DNA from: Mycobacteriales bacterium
Lineage (GTDB): Bacteria > Actinomycetota > Actinomycetes > Mycobacteriales > SCTD01
Direction: 5' to 3'
DNA length: 64,000 bases
Assembly: GCA_040902655.1 (NCBI GenBank)
Contig: JBBDWV010000052.1
Location: 81,503 to 145,502 of the forward strand
Below the pieces are notes generated by a model, which made no database searches, was not told the origin of the DNA, and saw only the letters and a program-made list of their open reading frames with translations. How positions within the stretch are numbered: position 1 is the stretch's first letter; every line of letters begins with the position of its first letter. A program made the translations under genes and the position numbers. This document shows positions 48,478-57,106 of this stretch, piece after piece.

Positions 48478-51027
48478 GTGACACGACCGCCCGTCCTGCG
48501 CGCGCTGCTCGCGCTGCTCATCCTCGGCGTGACGGGCTTCTTCGCCGTCACCAAGGACCCCCGCCTCGGCCTGGACCTGCGCGGTGGGACCCAGATCGTG
48601 CTCGAGACCAAGGACTCGCCGACCACCGAGGCGGACGCCGAGGCGACCGACCGGACGCTCGAGGTCCTGCGCCGCCGGGTCGACGCCCTCGGCGTCGCGG
48701 AGCCGACGCTTGCCCGGTCCGGCACCAACCGCATCATCGTCGAGCTGCCCGGCGTCCAGAACGCCGCAGAGGCGGCCGACGCCATCGGGCAGACCGCCCA
48801 GCTCACCTTCCACCCGGTCCTCGGCCCCGGCGACCCGGCCAACGTCGTCGGCCTGCAGCCGGAGGAGCTGGAGCCGGAGGACGAGGCGCCGGAGTTCACG
48901 CCGGCCAGCCCGACAGCAGAGGCCACCGCCGGCGCCAGCGCCGCGCCGTCGGCCACCAGCAACGGCCGGGCACTGCCGCCGGCCCTCACCACGCAGACCC
49001 AGGCCAGCCCGGCACCCACCGCGTCGGCCTCGCCGGCACCGGCCGAGCCGCAGACCGACCCGCAGGAGCTGGACACCAGCCAGCAGAACAGCATCCTGGA
49101 CGAGAGCGGGCAGCCGATTCTCATCGGCCCGGCCGCCCTCACCGGTGACGACGTCGGCGATGCCGCCGCCGGGACCGACCCGACGACCGGCACCCAGCGC
49201 TTCGTCTCGGTCGACTTCCAGGGCGAGGGTGGCCGCAAGTGGGAGGCGCTCACCGGCGCCGCCGCGTGCAACCAGCCGCTCGACCCGAAGCGCCGGGTCG
49301 CGATCGTGCTGGACGGCCAGGCCATCTCCTCGCCGCAGGTCGCCCCGGACGTGCAGTGCAACATCGGCATCCAGGGCGGCTCGACCCAGATCACCGGCAA
49401 CTTCACCCGGGACGAGGCCCAGCAGCTGGCCGTCCTCATCAAGGGCGGCGCGCTGCCCGTGCGGGTCGAGATCATCTCCCGCAGCACGGTCGGGCCGTCG
49501 CTGGGCCAGGAGGCGATCGACGCCAGCGTGAAGGCCGGCATCATCGGCCTGTCCATGACCGCGATCTTCCTGATGGTGGTCTACCGGGTGGTGGGCCTGC
49601 TCGCGGCGGTCGCGCTGGCGTCGTACGGCCTGATCTCCTACGGCGTACTGGTCGCGATCGGGGCGACGCTGACGCTGCCCGGGCTCGGTGGTCTGCTGCT
49701 GTCCGCAGGTCTGGCCATCGACGCCAACGTGCTGGTCTTCGAACGCACCCGTGAGGAGTTCGCCGCCTCCCGGCACAAGCGGCTGCTGCCGTCACTGGAC
49801 AACGGCTTCTCCAAGGCCTTCACGGCGATCGCCGACTCCAACATCACCACCCTCATCGCGGCGGCGCTGCTGTTCCTGTTCGCGGCCGGTCCGGTGCGCG
49901 GCTTCGGTGTCACGCTGACCATCGGTGTACTCGCCTCGATCGTGTCGGCGCTGCTCGTGACGCGGGTGCTCACCGAGTTCGCCGTGAAGCGCGGTCTGGT
50001 GCACAAGCGGCCGCGCATCAGCGGCCTGGCCACGCTCGGCCGCTTCCGCGAGTACCTCGAGCGGCGCAAGCCCGACCTCATGCAGTTCCGCCGGCGCTGG
50101 CTGATGATCTCGGCACTGGCACTGCTGCTGGCGATCAGCGGCATGTTCCTGCGCGGTTTCAACTTCGGTGTCGAGTTCACCGGCGGCCGGGTCGTGGAGT
50201 TCGCCACGTCGCAGCCGGTCTCCGTCGGCGACGCGCGCAGCGCCGTGGAGGAGGCCGGCTTCCCGACGGCGGTCGTGCAGCAGAGCAACGGCGAGAACAT
50301 CTCCGTCCGCACGGCCAACATCGACGACGACGAGGTCGAGCGGATCCGGGCCTCACTGGCCGAGGTGGGCGGCGACGCGAGCATCAACGCCGACGACCTC
50401 ATCGGCCCGACGCTCGGCAGCGAGCTCCGCAAGAAGGCGATCATCGCCCTGGTCATCGCCCTGGTGATGCAGCTGGGCTACCTGGCGATCCGCTTCCGGT
50501 GGACCTTCGCCTCGGCGGCGGTGCTCGCGATGTTCCACGACGTGCTGATCGTGCTCGGCATCTTCGCCTGGCTCGGCAAGCCGATCGACGGCATCTTCCT
50601 GGCCGCGGCGCTGACCATCATCGGTGTGTCGGTGAACGACTCGATCGTCACGATGGACCGCATCCGCGAGACCTGGGCGAACAACCGCACCCGGCCCCTG
50701 GCGGGCGTCGTGAACACCGCCGTCCTGTCCACCGCGCCCCGCACCGTCAACACCGGCCTGGGCGCGATGTTCATCCTCGGTGCGCTCACCTTCCTCGGCG
50801 GCCGGTCGCTGACCGACTTCGCCCTGGCGCTGCTGATCGGCTTGATCGTCGGCACCTACTCGTCGGCCTTCACCGCCGCGCCGCTGCTGCTCCTGCTCGA
50901 GCAGAGGAACAGCGCGCCGCCGCCGATGCCCAAGCGCAGGACGGGCAGCGCCTCGTCCCGGCCGCGGCCGGCCAAGCGGCCCGCGCCCCGGCCGATGGGC
51001 GTCAGACGAGAGGGCGGGGTCGTCTAA
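48478..51027 (+). CDS. secDF: Protein translocase subunits SecD-SecF, fused
   Basis: An 849-residue fusion of SecD and SecF, membrane motors that pull exported proteins through SecYEG using the proton gradient. The SecD part has the first span, the motif LDLRGGTQIVLE, and the P1 domain. Six-span blocks follow in each half (SMTAIFLMVVYRVVGL, SAGLAIDANVLVFERTREE). The SecF part starts about residue 530 with RRKPDLMQFRRRWLMIS and has FNFGVEFTGG, GVSVNDSIVTMDRIRE. A Pro/Ala/Thr-rich insert of about 70 residues (about 135-205) sits in the SecD periplasmic region. Start GTG 48478 with CCGGAG upstream. Confidence 0.93.
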   Translation: MTRPPVLRALLALLILGVTGFFAVTKDPRLGLDLRGGTQIVLETKDSPTTEADAEATDRTLEVLRRRVDALGVAEPTLARSGTNRIIVELPGVQNAAEAADAIGQTAQLTFHPVLGPGDPANVVGLQPEELEPEDEAPEFTPASPTAEATAGASAAPSATSNGRALPPALTTQTQASPAPTASASPAPAEPQTDPQELDTSQQNSILDESGQPILIGPAALTGDDVGDAAAGTDPTTGTQRFVSVDFQGEGGRKWEALTGAAACNQPLDPKRRVAIVLDGQAISSPQVAPDVQCNIGIQGGSTQITGNFTRDEAQQLAVLIKGGALPVRVEIISRSTVGPSLGQEAIDASVKAGIIGLSMTAIFLMVVYRVVGLLAAVALASYGLISYGVLVAIGATLTLPGLGGLLLSAGLAIDANVLVFERTREEFAASRHKRLLPSLDNGFSKAFTAIADSNITTLIAAALLFLFAAGPVRGFGVTLTIGVLASIVSALLVTRVLTEFAVKRGLVHKRPRISGLATLGRFREYLERRKPDLMQFRRRWLMISALALLLAISGMFLRGFNFGVEFTGGRVVEFATSQPVSVGDARSAVEEAGFPTAVVQQSNGENISVRTANIDDDEVERIRASLAEVGGDASINADDLIGPTLGSELRKKAIIALVIALVMQLGYLAIRFRWTFASAAVLAMFHDVLIVLGIFAWLGKPIDGIFLAAALTIIGVSVNDSIVTMDRIRETWANNRTRPLAGVVNTAVLSTAPRTVNTGLGAMFILGALTFLGGRSLTDFALALLIGLIVGTYSSAFTAAPLLLLLEQRNSAPPPMPKRRTGSASSRPRPAKRPAPRPMGVRREGGVV

Positions 51028-51059
51028 GCCGTACCGACGAGGAGGACGAGGAGGGCGAG

Positions 51060-52550
51060 GTGGACGACAACGCCAACCTCGTCCTTCTCGTGTCGTGCGT
51101 CCTGCTGCTGGTCAGCGTCGTCGCGGTACGTCTGTCGCACCGCACCGGGCTGCCGGTCCTGCTCGTCTACCTGGGGATCGGGCTGCTGGTGGGGGAGGCC
51201 GGGCTCGGGATCGAGTTCTCCGACTACGGCCTGACGGCCGACCTGGGCCTGATCGCGCTGGCGATCATCCTCGCCGAGGGTGGGTTGACGACCCGCTGGC
51301 GGGTGATGCGGCCGGTGCTGCCCCACGCTCTGGCGCTGGCCGTGGTGGGGGTGGCCGTCTCCGTCGGCGTCGTGGCGACAGGCGCGCACCTCCTGCTGGG
51401 CCTGGACTGGCGGACGGCGATCATCCTGGGGGCGGTCATCGGCTCCACGGACGCCTCGGCGGTCTTCTCGGTGCTGCGCCGGCTGCCGCTGAACAAGCGG
51501 GTCGGCGCCACGCTCGAGGCGGAGTCGGGGCTCAACGACGCGCCGGTCGCCGTGCTGGTCGTGCTGGCCTCCTCCGACGCGTGGCAGTCGACGACGCTGC
51601 TGGGCGGCGCGGCGGAGGTCGTCTTCCAGCTCGTCGTCGGTGCAGCCGTGGGGCTGCTCGTCGGCTGGCTGGGGCGCGAGCTGCTCAGCCGGGTCGCCCT
51701 GCCGGCAGCCGGCCTCTACCCGCTGGCCGCGGTCGCGATCGTGCTGCTCGCCTACTCGGCCGGGACGCAGCTGCACGCCAGCGGCTTCATGGCCGCCTAC
51801 CTGTCGGGGCTGGTCCTCGGCAGCAGCCAGCTCCCGCACCGCCGGGCCGTCTTCGGCTTCGCCGGGTCCCTCGCGCTCATGGCCGAGGCCGGCTTGTACG
51901 TGCTGCTGGGGCTGCTCGCCTCCCCCGATCGACTACCGGACGCCGTCGGGCCGGCGCTGCTGGTCGCGGCCGTGGCCGTGCTCCTGGCGCGGCCGGTGGC
52001 CGTGCTGCTGTCGCTGGTGCCGTTCCGGGTGCCGTGGCGCGAGCAGGTCTTCGTGTCCTGGGCGGGCCTGCGTGGGGCGGTCCCCATCGTGCTCACCACC
52101 ATCCCGGTGACCCAGGACGTGCCGGGGGCCGAGGACGTGCTGGACGTCGTGTTCGTGCTCGTCGTTCTGCTCACGCTGGCGCAGGCGCCGACGCTGCCCG
52201 TCGTCGGGCGCTGGCTGCGTCTGATCGAGCCGCTGCACGCCCGTGACCTCGAGGTCGAGTCCGCCCCGCTGGAGCAGCTGAACGCCGACCTGCTCCAGCT
52301 GCAGATCGGGCCGGGTTCGCGACTGCACGGCGTCTACGTGGAGGAGCTGCGGCTACCGCGGGACGCGCACGTGACGTTGATCGTGCGGGACGGCAAGAGC
52401 CTGGTGCCCGACGCCTATACGCACTTCGTGCGCGGTGACGCAGTACTCGTCGTGACGCCCAGCGCCGTGCGGGCGGAGACAGAAGCCCGGCTCCGCGCGG
52501 TCACCCGGGGAGGCAAGCTGGCCCGCTGGAACGGCGAGACCGGCCGCTGA
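51060..52550 (+). CDS. Potassium/proton (NhaP2-type CPA1) antiporter with C-terminal TrkA-C-like domain
   Basis: A 496-residue membrane protein of the CPA1 cation/proton antiporter family, with many hydrophobic segments, the GSTDASAVFSVL ion site (about residues 133-144), ESGLNDAPVAV and LRGAVPIVLTTIP. The last 90 residues (LQLQIGPGSRLHGVYVEELRLP, AVLVVTPSAVR) form an RCK C-terminal-like regulatory domain. That fits NhaP2/CvrA type antiporters for K+ or Na+ at high osmolarity. GTG start with GAGGAGGGCGAG upstream. It ends in a short repeat array. Confidence 0.9.
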   Translation: MDDNANLVLLVSCVLLLVSVVAVRLSHRTGLPVLLVYLGIGLLVGEAGLGIEFSDYGLTADLGLIALAIILAEGGLTTRWRVMRPVLPHALALAVVGVAVSVGVVATGAHLLLGLDWRTAIILGAVIGSTDASAVFSVLRRLPLNKRVGATLEAESGLNDAPVAVLVVLASSDAWQSTTLLGGAAEVVFQLVVGAAVGLLVGWLGRELLSRVALPAAGLYPLAAVAIVLLAYSAGTQLHASGFMAAYLSGLVLGSSQLPHRRAVFGFAGSLALMAEAGLYVLLGLLASPDRLPDAVGPALLVAAVAVLLARPVAVLLSLVPFRVPWREQVFVSWAGLRGAVPIVLTTIPVTQDVPGAEDVLDVVFVLVVLLTLAQAPTLPVVGRWLRLIEPLHARDLEVESAPLEQLNADLLQLQIGPGSRLHGVYVEELRLPRDAHVTLIVRDGKSLVPDAYTHFVRGDAVLVVTPSAVRAETEARLRAVTRGGKLARWNGETGR

Positions 52551-52625
52551 GGGAACGCCGCTGGGGGAACGCGGCGCTGAGGGAACGCGGCGCTGAGGGA
52601 ACGCGGCGCTGAGGGAACGCCGCCG
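52543..52625 (+). repeat. Tandem array of a 16-bp unit (GCTGAGGGAACGCGGC)
   Basis: Five tandem units of 14-16 bp with the core GCTGAGGGAACGC. The first overlaps the stop codon of the antiporter gene, the second has one change (GCTGGGGGAACG), the others are near identical. It ends 52 bases before the MsrA start. The role is unknown. Confidence 0.85.
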
Positions 52626-52676
52626 CCTGTCCGCCGGTTGGACGGGGCAGACCCTGCGACCGTCTGGAGCCCGCCC

Positions 52677-53345
52677 GTGTGGAGCCTGCGCAAGACCCCC
52701 GAGATGCCGACCGCCGAGACCGCGCTGCCCGGGAGCCCGACGCCGGTCGCCGTCCCGGCCCGGCACGAGGTGCTGGGCACGGCGATGACCGGCCCGTGGC
52801 CGGCCGGCGCCGAGGTGCTTTACCTCGCCATGGGCTGCTTCTGGGGGGCCGAGCGCATCTTCTGGCAGATTCCCGGGGTGCTGAGCACCGCTGCCGGCTA
52901 CACGGGCGGCCACACGCCCAACCCCACGTACGAACAGACCTGCACCGGACGCACCGGCCACACCGAGGCGGTCCAGGTCGTCTACGACCCCAGGAAGGTG
53001 GACGTCGAGACGCTGCTGAAGGCGTTCTGGGAGAACCACGACCCGACCCAGCGGGGCGGCCAGGGCAACGACCACGGCACGCAGTACCGCACGGCGCTCT
53101 ATCCGACGACCGACGAGCAGCTGATCGCGGTCCGGGTCTCGGTCGAGCGCTACCAGGCCGCGCTCACCGTCGCCGGTCACGGCGCCATCACGACCGAGGT
53201 CCGGCCGTTCGCCGAGGCCGGCCCCTGGTACTACGCCGAGGCCTACCACCAGCAGTACCTGCACAAGAACCCCGGCGGCTACTGCAACCACGGCTTCTGC
53301 CAGGTGGCGTACGACCGGCAGGGCTCCACCGGCGTGCAGGCCTGA
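52677..53345 (+). CDS. msrA: Peptide methionine sulfoxide reductase MsrA
   Basis: A 222-residue MsrA. The N-terminal extension ([17 protein letters not shown]) is typical of actinomycete forms. The catalytic motif is [12 protein letters not shown] (Cys near residue 54). [27 protein letters not shown] follows, and the C-terminal [10 protein letters not shown] carries two recycling cysteines. It reduces methionine-S-sulfoxide in oxidised proteins. GTG start 52677 with TGGAG upstream; a TTG at 52638 would extend into the repeat region. Followed by an inverted repeat array. Confidence 0.93.
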   Translation: MWSLRKTPEMPTAETALPGSPTPVAVPARHEVLGTAMTGPWPAGAEVLYLAMGCFWGAERIFWQIPGVLSTAAGYTGGHTPNPTYEQTCTGRTGHTEAVQVVYDPRKVDVETLLKAFWENHDPTQRGGQGNDHGTQYRTALYPTTDEQLIAVRVSVERYQAALTVAGHGAITTEVRPFAEAGPWYYAEAYHQQYLHKNPGGYCNHGFCQVAYDRQGSTGVQA

Positions 53346-53360
53346 CGCCGCATCCCCGCT

Positions 53361-53545
53361 GCTGATCCACGCACCCGCTGGTGATCCACGCACCCCGCTG
53401 GTGATCCACGCACCCCGCTGGTGATCCACGCACTGGTGATCCACGCGAAGTTCGAGGTGGATCCGACGCGCCCATCCACCTCAAACTCCCCGTGGATCAG
53501 CCGGGTACCCCGTGGATCAGCTGGGTCCCCCGTGAATGAGCTGGG
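53361..53545. repeat. Inverted repeat array around a central hairpin
   Basis: Five direct copies of TGATCCACGC start at 53363, 53382, 53402, 53422 and 53437, mostly 20 bases apart. A central hairpin follows: GTTCGAGGTGGAT pairs with ATCCACCTCAAAC near 53449-53486. After that come three copies of the reverse complement CGTGGATCA at 53491, 53511 and (changed) 53531, again 20 bases apart. The whole is roughly symmetrical. It may end transcription of msrA, or be a mobile intergenic element. Confidence 0.8.
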
Positions 53546-53621
53546 TACCCGTGATCGCACCGGCTGGCTGAGCGACCGGCACGGGCTCGACGTGCGTCGG
53601 GCCCCGGTGCACACTTCCGGC

Positions 53622-53786
53622 ATGACCAACCCGTACTCCGTGCCGATGGAGGACCTCGACGCCGTCCACGTCCCGGGTGCCGAGCTAATCGAGGAGCGGC
53701 AGCTGGCCGATCTGCGCTGGGCGGCCGGCGTGGCGCTGGTGCATCCGTTCGGTGACGGCGCGACGCCCGACGCCGTCGGGGAGTAG
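53622..53786 (+). CDS. Small hypothetical protein
   Basis: A 54-residue frame, MTNPYSVPMEDLDAVHVPG onward, acidic, no hydrophobic segment, no family recognised. The start has a weak ribosome site. It lies between the repeat array and a membrane-protein gene. Confidence 0.4.
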   Translation: MTNPYSVPMEDLDAVHVPGAELIEERQLADLRWAAGVALVHPFGDGATPDAVGE

Positions 53787-53830
53787 CGCCCGGTCCCGGG
53801 GCCGCCCCCGCGAGATGGCACCCTGATCAG

Positions 53831-54589
53831 GTGCCGCTGACCCGGAACGCCGTGCTCGTCGGCGGCGTCGCGGTGTGGGTGCTTGTGGTGCTCTGGCTGG
53901 ATACCGGCGCCTCGCTCGCGCAGCAGCGGCTGCTCGGGCTCGGCACCTGGTTGCTGCTCCTGCGCGCGTTGCGGGGGGAGGACCGGGCGACGCGGGTGCA
54001 GGTCGCCGTGGTCGTCGTCTACGCCACGATCATCGAGTACGTCTTCGCCGACTGGCTCGGCGTGTACGTCTACCGGCTCGAGAACGTCCCGGCCTTCGTG
54101 CCGCCCGGTCACGGGCTCATCTACCTGGCGGCCTTCGCGCTCGGGCGCAGCGCATGGGCACACCGCAACGCCCGGCCGTTCGTCGTCACGACGCTGGTGC
54201 TCGGGGGCTGCTGGGCGCTGTGGGGCGTGACGCTCTCGAACCGCCCGGACGTGCTCGGCGCCTTCTGGTTCGGCTGCCTGCTGCTGTTCGCGTGGAAGGG
54301 CAAGAGCCCGCTGCTGTACGCCGCGGCCTTCCTCATCGTCAGCTACCTGGAGATCGTCGGCACGTCACTGGGGAGCTGGGCGTGGCAGCCGCAGGACTTC
54401 ACCGGGCTCATCTCCATCGGCAACCCCCCGAGCGGCATCGCCGGCGGCTACGCCTTCTTCGACGCGGCCGCGCTGTACCTCACGCCGCGGGCGCTGGCGG
54501 CCTACGACCGCCGGCGGCGGGCCCGTCAGAACCAGGAGACCTCGGTGTCCAGCGAGGTCGTGTCCAAGGTCTCCAGCAACGCGAACTGA
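53831..54589 (+). CDS. Integral membrane protein, hypothetical
   Basis: A 252-residue protein with about seven hydrophobic segments and conserved-looking loops: ATIIEYVFADWLGVYVYRLENV followed by AFVPPGHGLIYLAAF, and later SWAWQPQDFTGLISIGNPPSG. This FVPPGHG block is found in a group of uncharacterised actinomycete membrane proteins. No enzyme family is assigned. GTG start; the last 64 bases overlap the end of the convergent acyl-CoA dehydrogenase gene. Confidence 0.75.
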   Translation: MPLTRNAVLVGGVAVWVLVVLWLDTGASLAQQRLLGLGTWLLLLRALRGEDRATRVQVAVVVVYATIIEYVFADWLGVYVYRLENVPAFVPPGHGLIYLAAFALGRSAWAHRNARPFVVTTLVLGGCWALWGVTLSNRPDVLGAFWFGCLLLFAWKGKSPLLYAAAFLIVSYLEIVGTSLGSWAWQPQDFTGLISIGNPPSGIAGGYAFFDAAALYLTPRALAAYDRRRRARQNQETSVSSEVVSKVSSNAN

Positions 54590-56310
54590 GCCGCTGTGCG
54601 CGGCAGCTCCCAGCGGAAGAAGTACCGGCCGGCCTGTCGCTTGCCCTCGTAGAAGTCGCCGGTCCTGCCGTCGGCCGCCAGCAGCTGCTCGAGCCAGATC
54701 CAGGCGAGCACCACGTGACCGACCGCTTCGAGGTAGAGGCTGGCATTGGCGAGCGAGACCTCCAGGTCGCCGGCGCTCCAAATCGCTGTCGTGGTCTTGC
54801 CGATGCGTTCACACGACTCGCGCAGCTGTGCGCCGAGATCGGCCAGCTCGCCGCCCGCCGAGGTCGCCCGGTCGATCGTCGCGGCGACAGTCCTGCTGAG
54901 CAGCTGCAGTCCCGCCCCGTCCTGCATCACCATCTTGCGGCCGAGCAGGTCCAGGCCCTGGACGCCGTGGGTGCCCTCGTGGATGGGGTTCAGGCGGTTG
55001 TCCCGGTAGAACTGCTCGACCGGGTACTCGCGGGTGTAGCCGTAGCCGCCGTGCACCTGGATGGCCAGGCTGTTGGCCTCCAGGCACCACTGCGACGGCC
55101 AGCTCTTGGCGATGGGGGTCAGCACGTCGAGCAGCAGCAGGGCGTCGGTGCGGTCCTGCCCGCTGTCCCCGGTGGCGTGCTCGTCGAGCAGCCGGCCGCA
55201 GTAGAAGTTCAGCGCCAGAGCGCCTTCCACGTACGACTTCTGCGCCAGCAGCATCCGCTTCACGTCGGCGTGCGCGATGATCGGGACCTGCGGGCCGGCG
55301 GGGTCCTTGGCGCTGACCGGGCGGCCCTGCAGGCGGCCCTTCGCGTAGTCCAGCGCGTGCAGGTAGCCGGTGTAGCCGAGGGCGGTGGCGCCGAGGCCGA
55401 CGCCGACGCGCGCCTCGTTCATCATGCGGAACATGTACTTCAGTCCCTGGTGGGGCTCACCGACCAGGAAGCCGACCGCGCCGGGGCGGCCGCCCGGCGT
55501 GTGCCTGCCCTCGCCGAAGTTGAGCAGCGTGTTGACCGTGCCGCGGAAGCCCATCTTGTGGTTCAGGCCGGCCAGGACGACGTCGTTGCGCTCGCCCGTC
55601 TCGACGAGGACCTTCGGCACGACGAACAGGCTGATGCCTTTCACCCCGGCCGGTCCGCCGGGGATCTTCGCGAGCACCAGATGGACGATGTTCTCGGTCA
55701 GTTCGTGGTCGCCGGCACTGATCCACATCTTGTTGCCGAACAGCCGGTAGCTGCCGTCGTCCTGCGGCTCCGCCCGGGTCGTGACGTCGGACAGCGACGA
55801 CCCGGCCTGCGGCTCGGACAGGCACATCGTCCCGAAGTAGCGGCCCTCGACCATCGGTCTCACGTAGGTGTCGACCTGCTCCGGCGAGCCGTGGGCCAGC
55901 AGCAGGTTGGCGTTGGCGATGGTCAGGAACGGGTAGGCGCTCGTCCCGACGTTGGCCGCCTGGAACCACGCGAAGACCGCGTTGCCCATGACCGTCGGCA
56001 GCTGCAGCCCGCCGAGGTCCTCGTCCAGCGTGCCACCGAGCAGGCCGGCCTCGGCGAAGACCCTCAGCGCCTCGGCAATCTCGGGGATGAGGGTGACCCG
56101 CTCGCCGTCGAACGTCGGCTCGTGGGTGTCGCTGGCCCGGTTGTGCGGCGCGAAGTGCTCGGTGGCGACCCGCTCCGCCAGAGCCAGGACGTCGTCGAAG
56201 GTCTCCCTCGAGTGCTCCGCGTGCCGCGGTCGGCTCGTGAGGCTCAGCACGTCCAGCCACTCGTAGAGCAGGAAGTCGAGGTCGCGGCGGTTCAGCAGCA
56301 GGCTCGGCAT
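54526..56310 (-). CDS. Acyl-CoA dehydrogenase (long form with C-terminal domain)
   Basis: A 594-residue acyl-CoA dehydrogenase of the long type (AidB/FadE5-like), about 200 residues longer than the standard. FAD/substrate blocks are MCLSEPQAGSSLSDVTTRA and GNKMWISAGDH. The catalytic glutamate is in PIHEGTHGVQGLDLLGRK, and LAIQVHGGYGYTREYPVEQFYRDNR precedes it. The C-terminal 130 residues form the extra helical domain. It would introduce a trans double bond in an acyl-CoA with FAD. ATG 56310. Likely function in beta-oxidation of fatty acids. Confidence 0.92.
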   Translation of the reverse strand: MPSLLLNRRDLDFLLYEWLDVLSLTSRPRHAEHSRETFDDVLALAERVATEHFAPHNRASDTHEPTFDGERVTLIPEIAEALRVFAEAGLLGGTLDEDLGGLQLPTVMGNAVFAWFQAANVGTSAYPFLTIANANLLLAHGSPEQVDTYVRPMVEGRYFGTMCLSEPQAGSSLSDVTTRAEPQDDGSYRLFGNKMWISAGDHELTENIVHLVLAKIPGGPAGVKGISLFVVPKVLVETGERNDVVLAGLNHKMGFRGTVNTLLNFGEGRHTPGGRPGAVGFLVGEPHQGLKYMFRMMNEARVGVGLGATALGYTGYLHALDYAKGRLQGRPVSAKDPAGPQVPIIAHADVKRMLLAQKSYVEGALALNFYCGRLLDEHATGDSGQDRTDALLLLDVLTPIAKSWPSQWCLEANSLAIQVHGGYGYTREYPVEQFYRDNRLNPIHEGTHGVQGLDLLGRKMVMQDGAGLQLLSRTVAATIDRATSAGGELADLGAQLRESCERIGKTTTAIWSAGDLEVSLANASLYLEAVGHVVLAWIWLEQLLAADGRTGDFYEGKRQAGRYFFRWELPRTAAQFALLETLDTTSLDTEVSWF

Positions 56311-56362
56311 GACGCCGAGCCTAGGGTGTGCCCGCGCAGCGAGACGCCGTCCTCGCTGGGCA

Positions 56363-56426
56363 CCGGCTGGTCCTGCGAGCGGGCCGGTTGGTCCTGCGAG
56401 CGGATCGGCTGGTCCTGCGAGCGGGC
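56363..56426 (+). repeat. Three tandem 21-bp repeats (GGCTGGTCCTGCGAGCGG)
   Basis: Three adjacent units of GGCTGGTCCTGCGAGCGG plus three bases, differing by one or two changes, in the gap between the divergent acyl-CoA dehydrogenase and a coiled-coil gene. The rest of the gap 56311-56523 holds nothing that I recognise. Purpose unknown. Confidence 0.78.
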
Positions 56427-56523
56427 CCGGATGTGGTGGTGCCGGAGGGGGGCGGCGTCAGTGATACGTCCTATTTCGGCGTGGCGAGCCCCACTCGGGG
56501 CGCCGGGTCCCTACCTTCGTCCC

Positions 56524-56946
56524 ATGGCGCGAGGACGACACCGACGGCGGTCCGGGCTGCTCTCACGATTGCTGCCGCGCCGGCGACGGCCCAGCCGCCG
56601 TGAGGCCGAGTTCGCGCGACTTCGGTCCGTTGCGGACGCGGCCGCCGCCAGCGCGGACGCCGCGCTGGCCCGGGCCGTGACGGCCAGCGAGGCCGCGCAG
56701 AGCGCGGAGCTGCGGGCCGCCCGCGCCGAGCTGGCGCTGGCCTCGGCCCGGGACGAGGTGGTCGCCCTGCGGGCCGACCTCGCCGCGCTGCGTGAGGAGC
56801 TGGTGTGGGCCTTCGCGGCCGGTCGGGCCGACGCCGTCGCCGTCGCGGCGACCGCTACCCCCGACACCCGCGCGGCGACCGCTACCCCCGCTACCCGCGC
56901 GGCGACCGTCGTCGACCTGCGCGAGCAGGCCGCCAGCACCGCCTGA
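56524..56946 (+). CDS. Small coiled-coil protein, hypothetical
   Basis: A 140-residue protein. It has a strongly basic N-terminus (RGRHRRRSGLLSRLLPRRRR) and then a long alanine-rich helix with heptad-like Ala/Leu and Arg/Glu spacing (residues about 28-105), likely coiled coil. The C-terminal part has a short DNA-level tandem repeat encoding ATATPxTRA twice. No family recognised. Ends before a long inverted repeat. Confidence 0.6.
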   Translation: MARGRHRRRSGLLSRLLPRRRRPSRREAEFARLRSVADAAAASADAALARAVTASEAAQSAELRAARAELALASARDEVVALRADLAALREELVWAFAAGRADAVAVAATATPDTRAATATPATRAATVVDLREQAASTA

Positions 56947-57009
56947 CCTGCGCGAGCTCCCTCCGCCGCTGTCCTGGAGGTTGCTGGTCGGACCGATGCG
57001 GCGAGGCAC

Positions 57010-57065
57010 CAAGATCATCGGAACATCCACAGGGCCAGGGTGCTGTGGATGTTCCGAAGATCTTG
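57010..57065. terminator. 23-bp near-perfect inverted repeat, bidirectional terminator
   Basis: Arms 57010-57032 and 57043-57065 match at 22 of 23 positions (CAAGATCATCGGAACATCCA pairs with its complement), with a 10-base loop. It lies between two convergent genes, so it is well placed as a two-way terminator. The AT content of the arms is unlike the surroundings, which hints at a mobile intergenic element. Confidence 0.75.
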
Positions 57066-57106
57066 CTCCGAGTGCGGCGACAGGGGTCCGAGCGCCCCCT
57101 GCGGAC

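Noticed and set aside
53875-56523. Long open frame running from the membrane-protein gene to the coiled-coil gene
   Set aside because: It crosses the acyl-CoA dehydrogenase antisense and has no domain sequence before the ATG at 56524.
56985-56997. TGGTCGGACCG, similar to the island operator motif
   Set aside because: It lies in a gap between convergent genes, not upstream of any gene, and the last half-site is imperfect; treated as chance.
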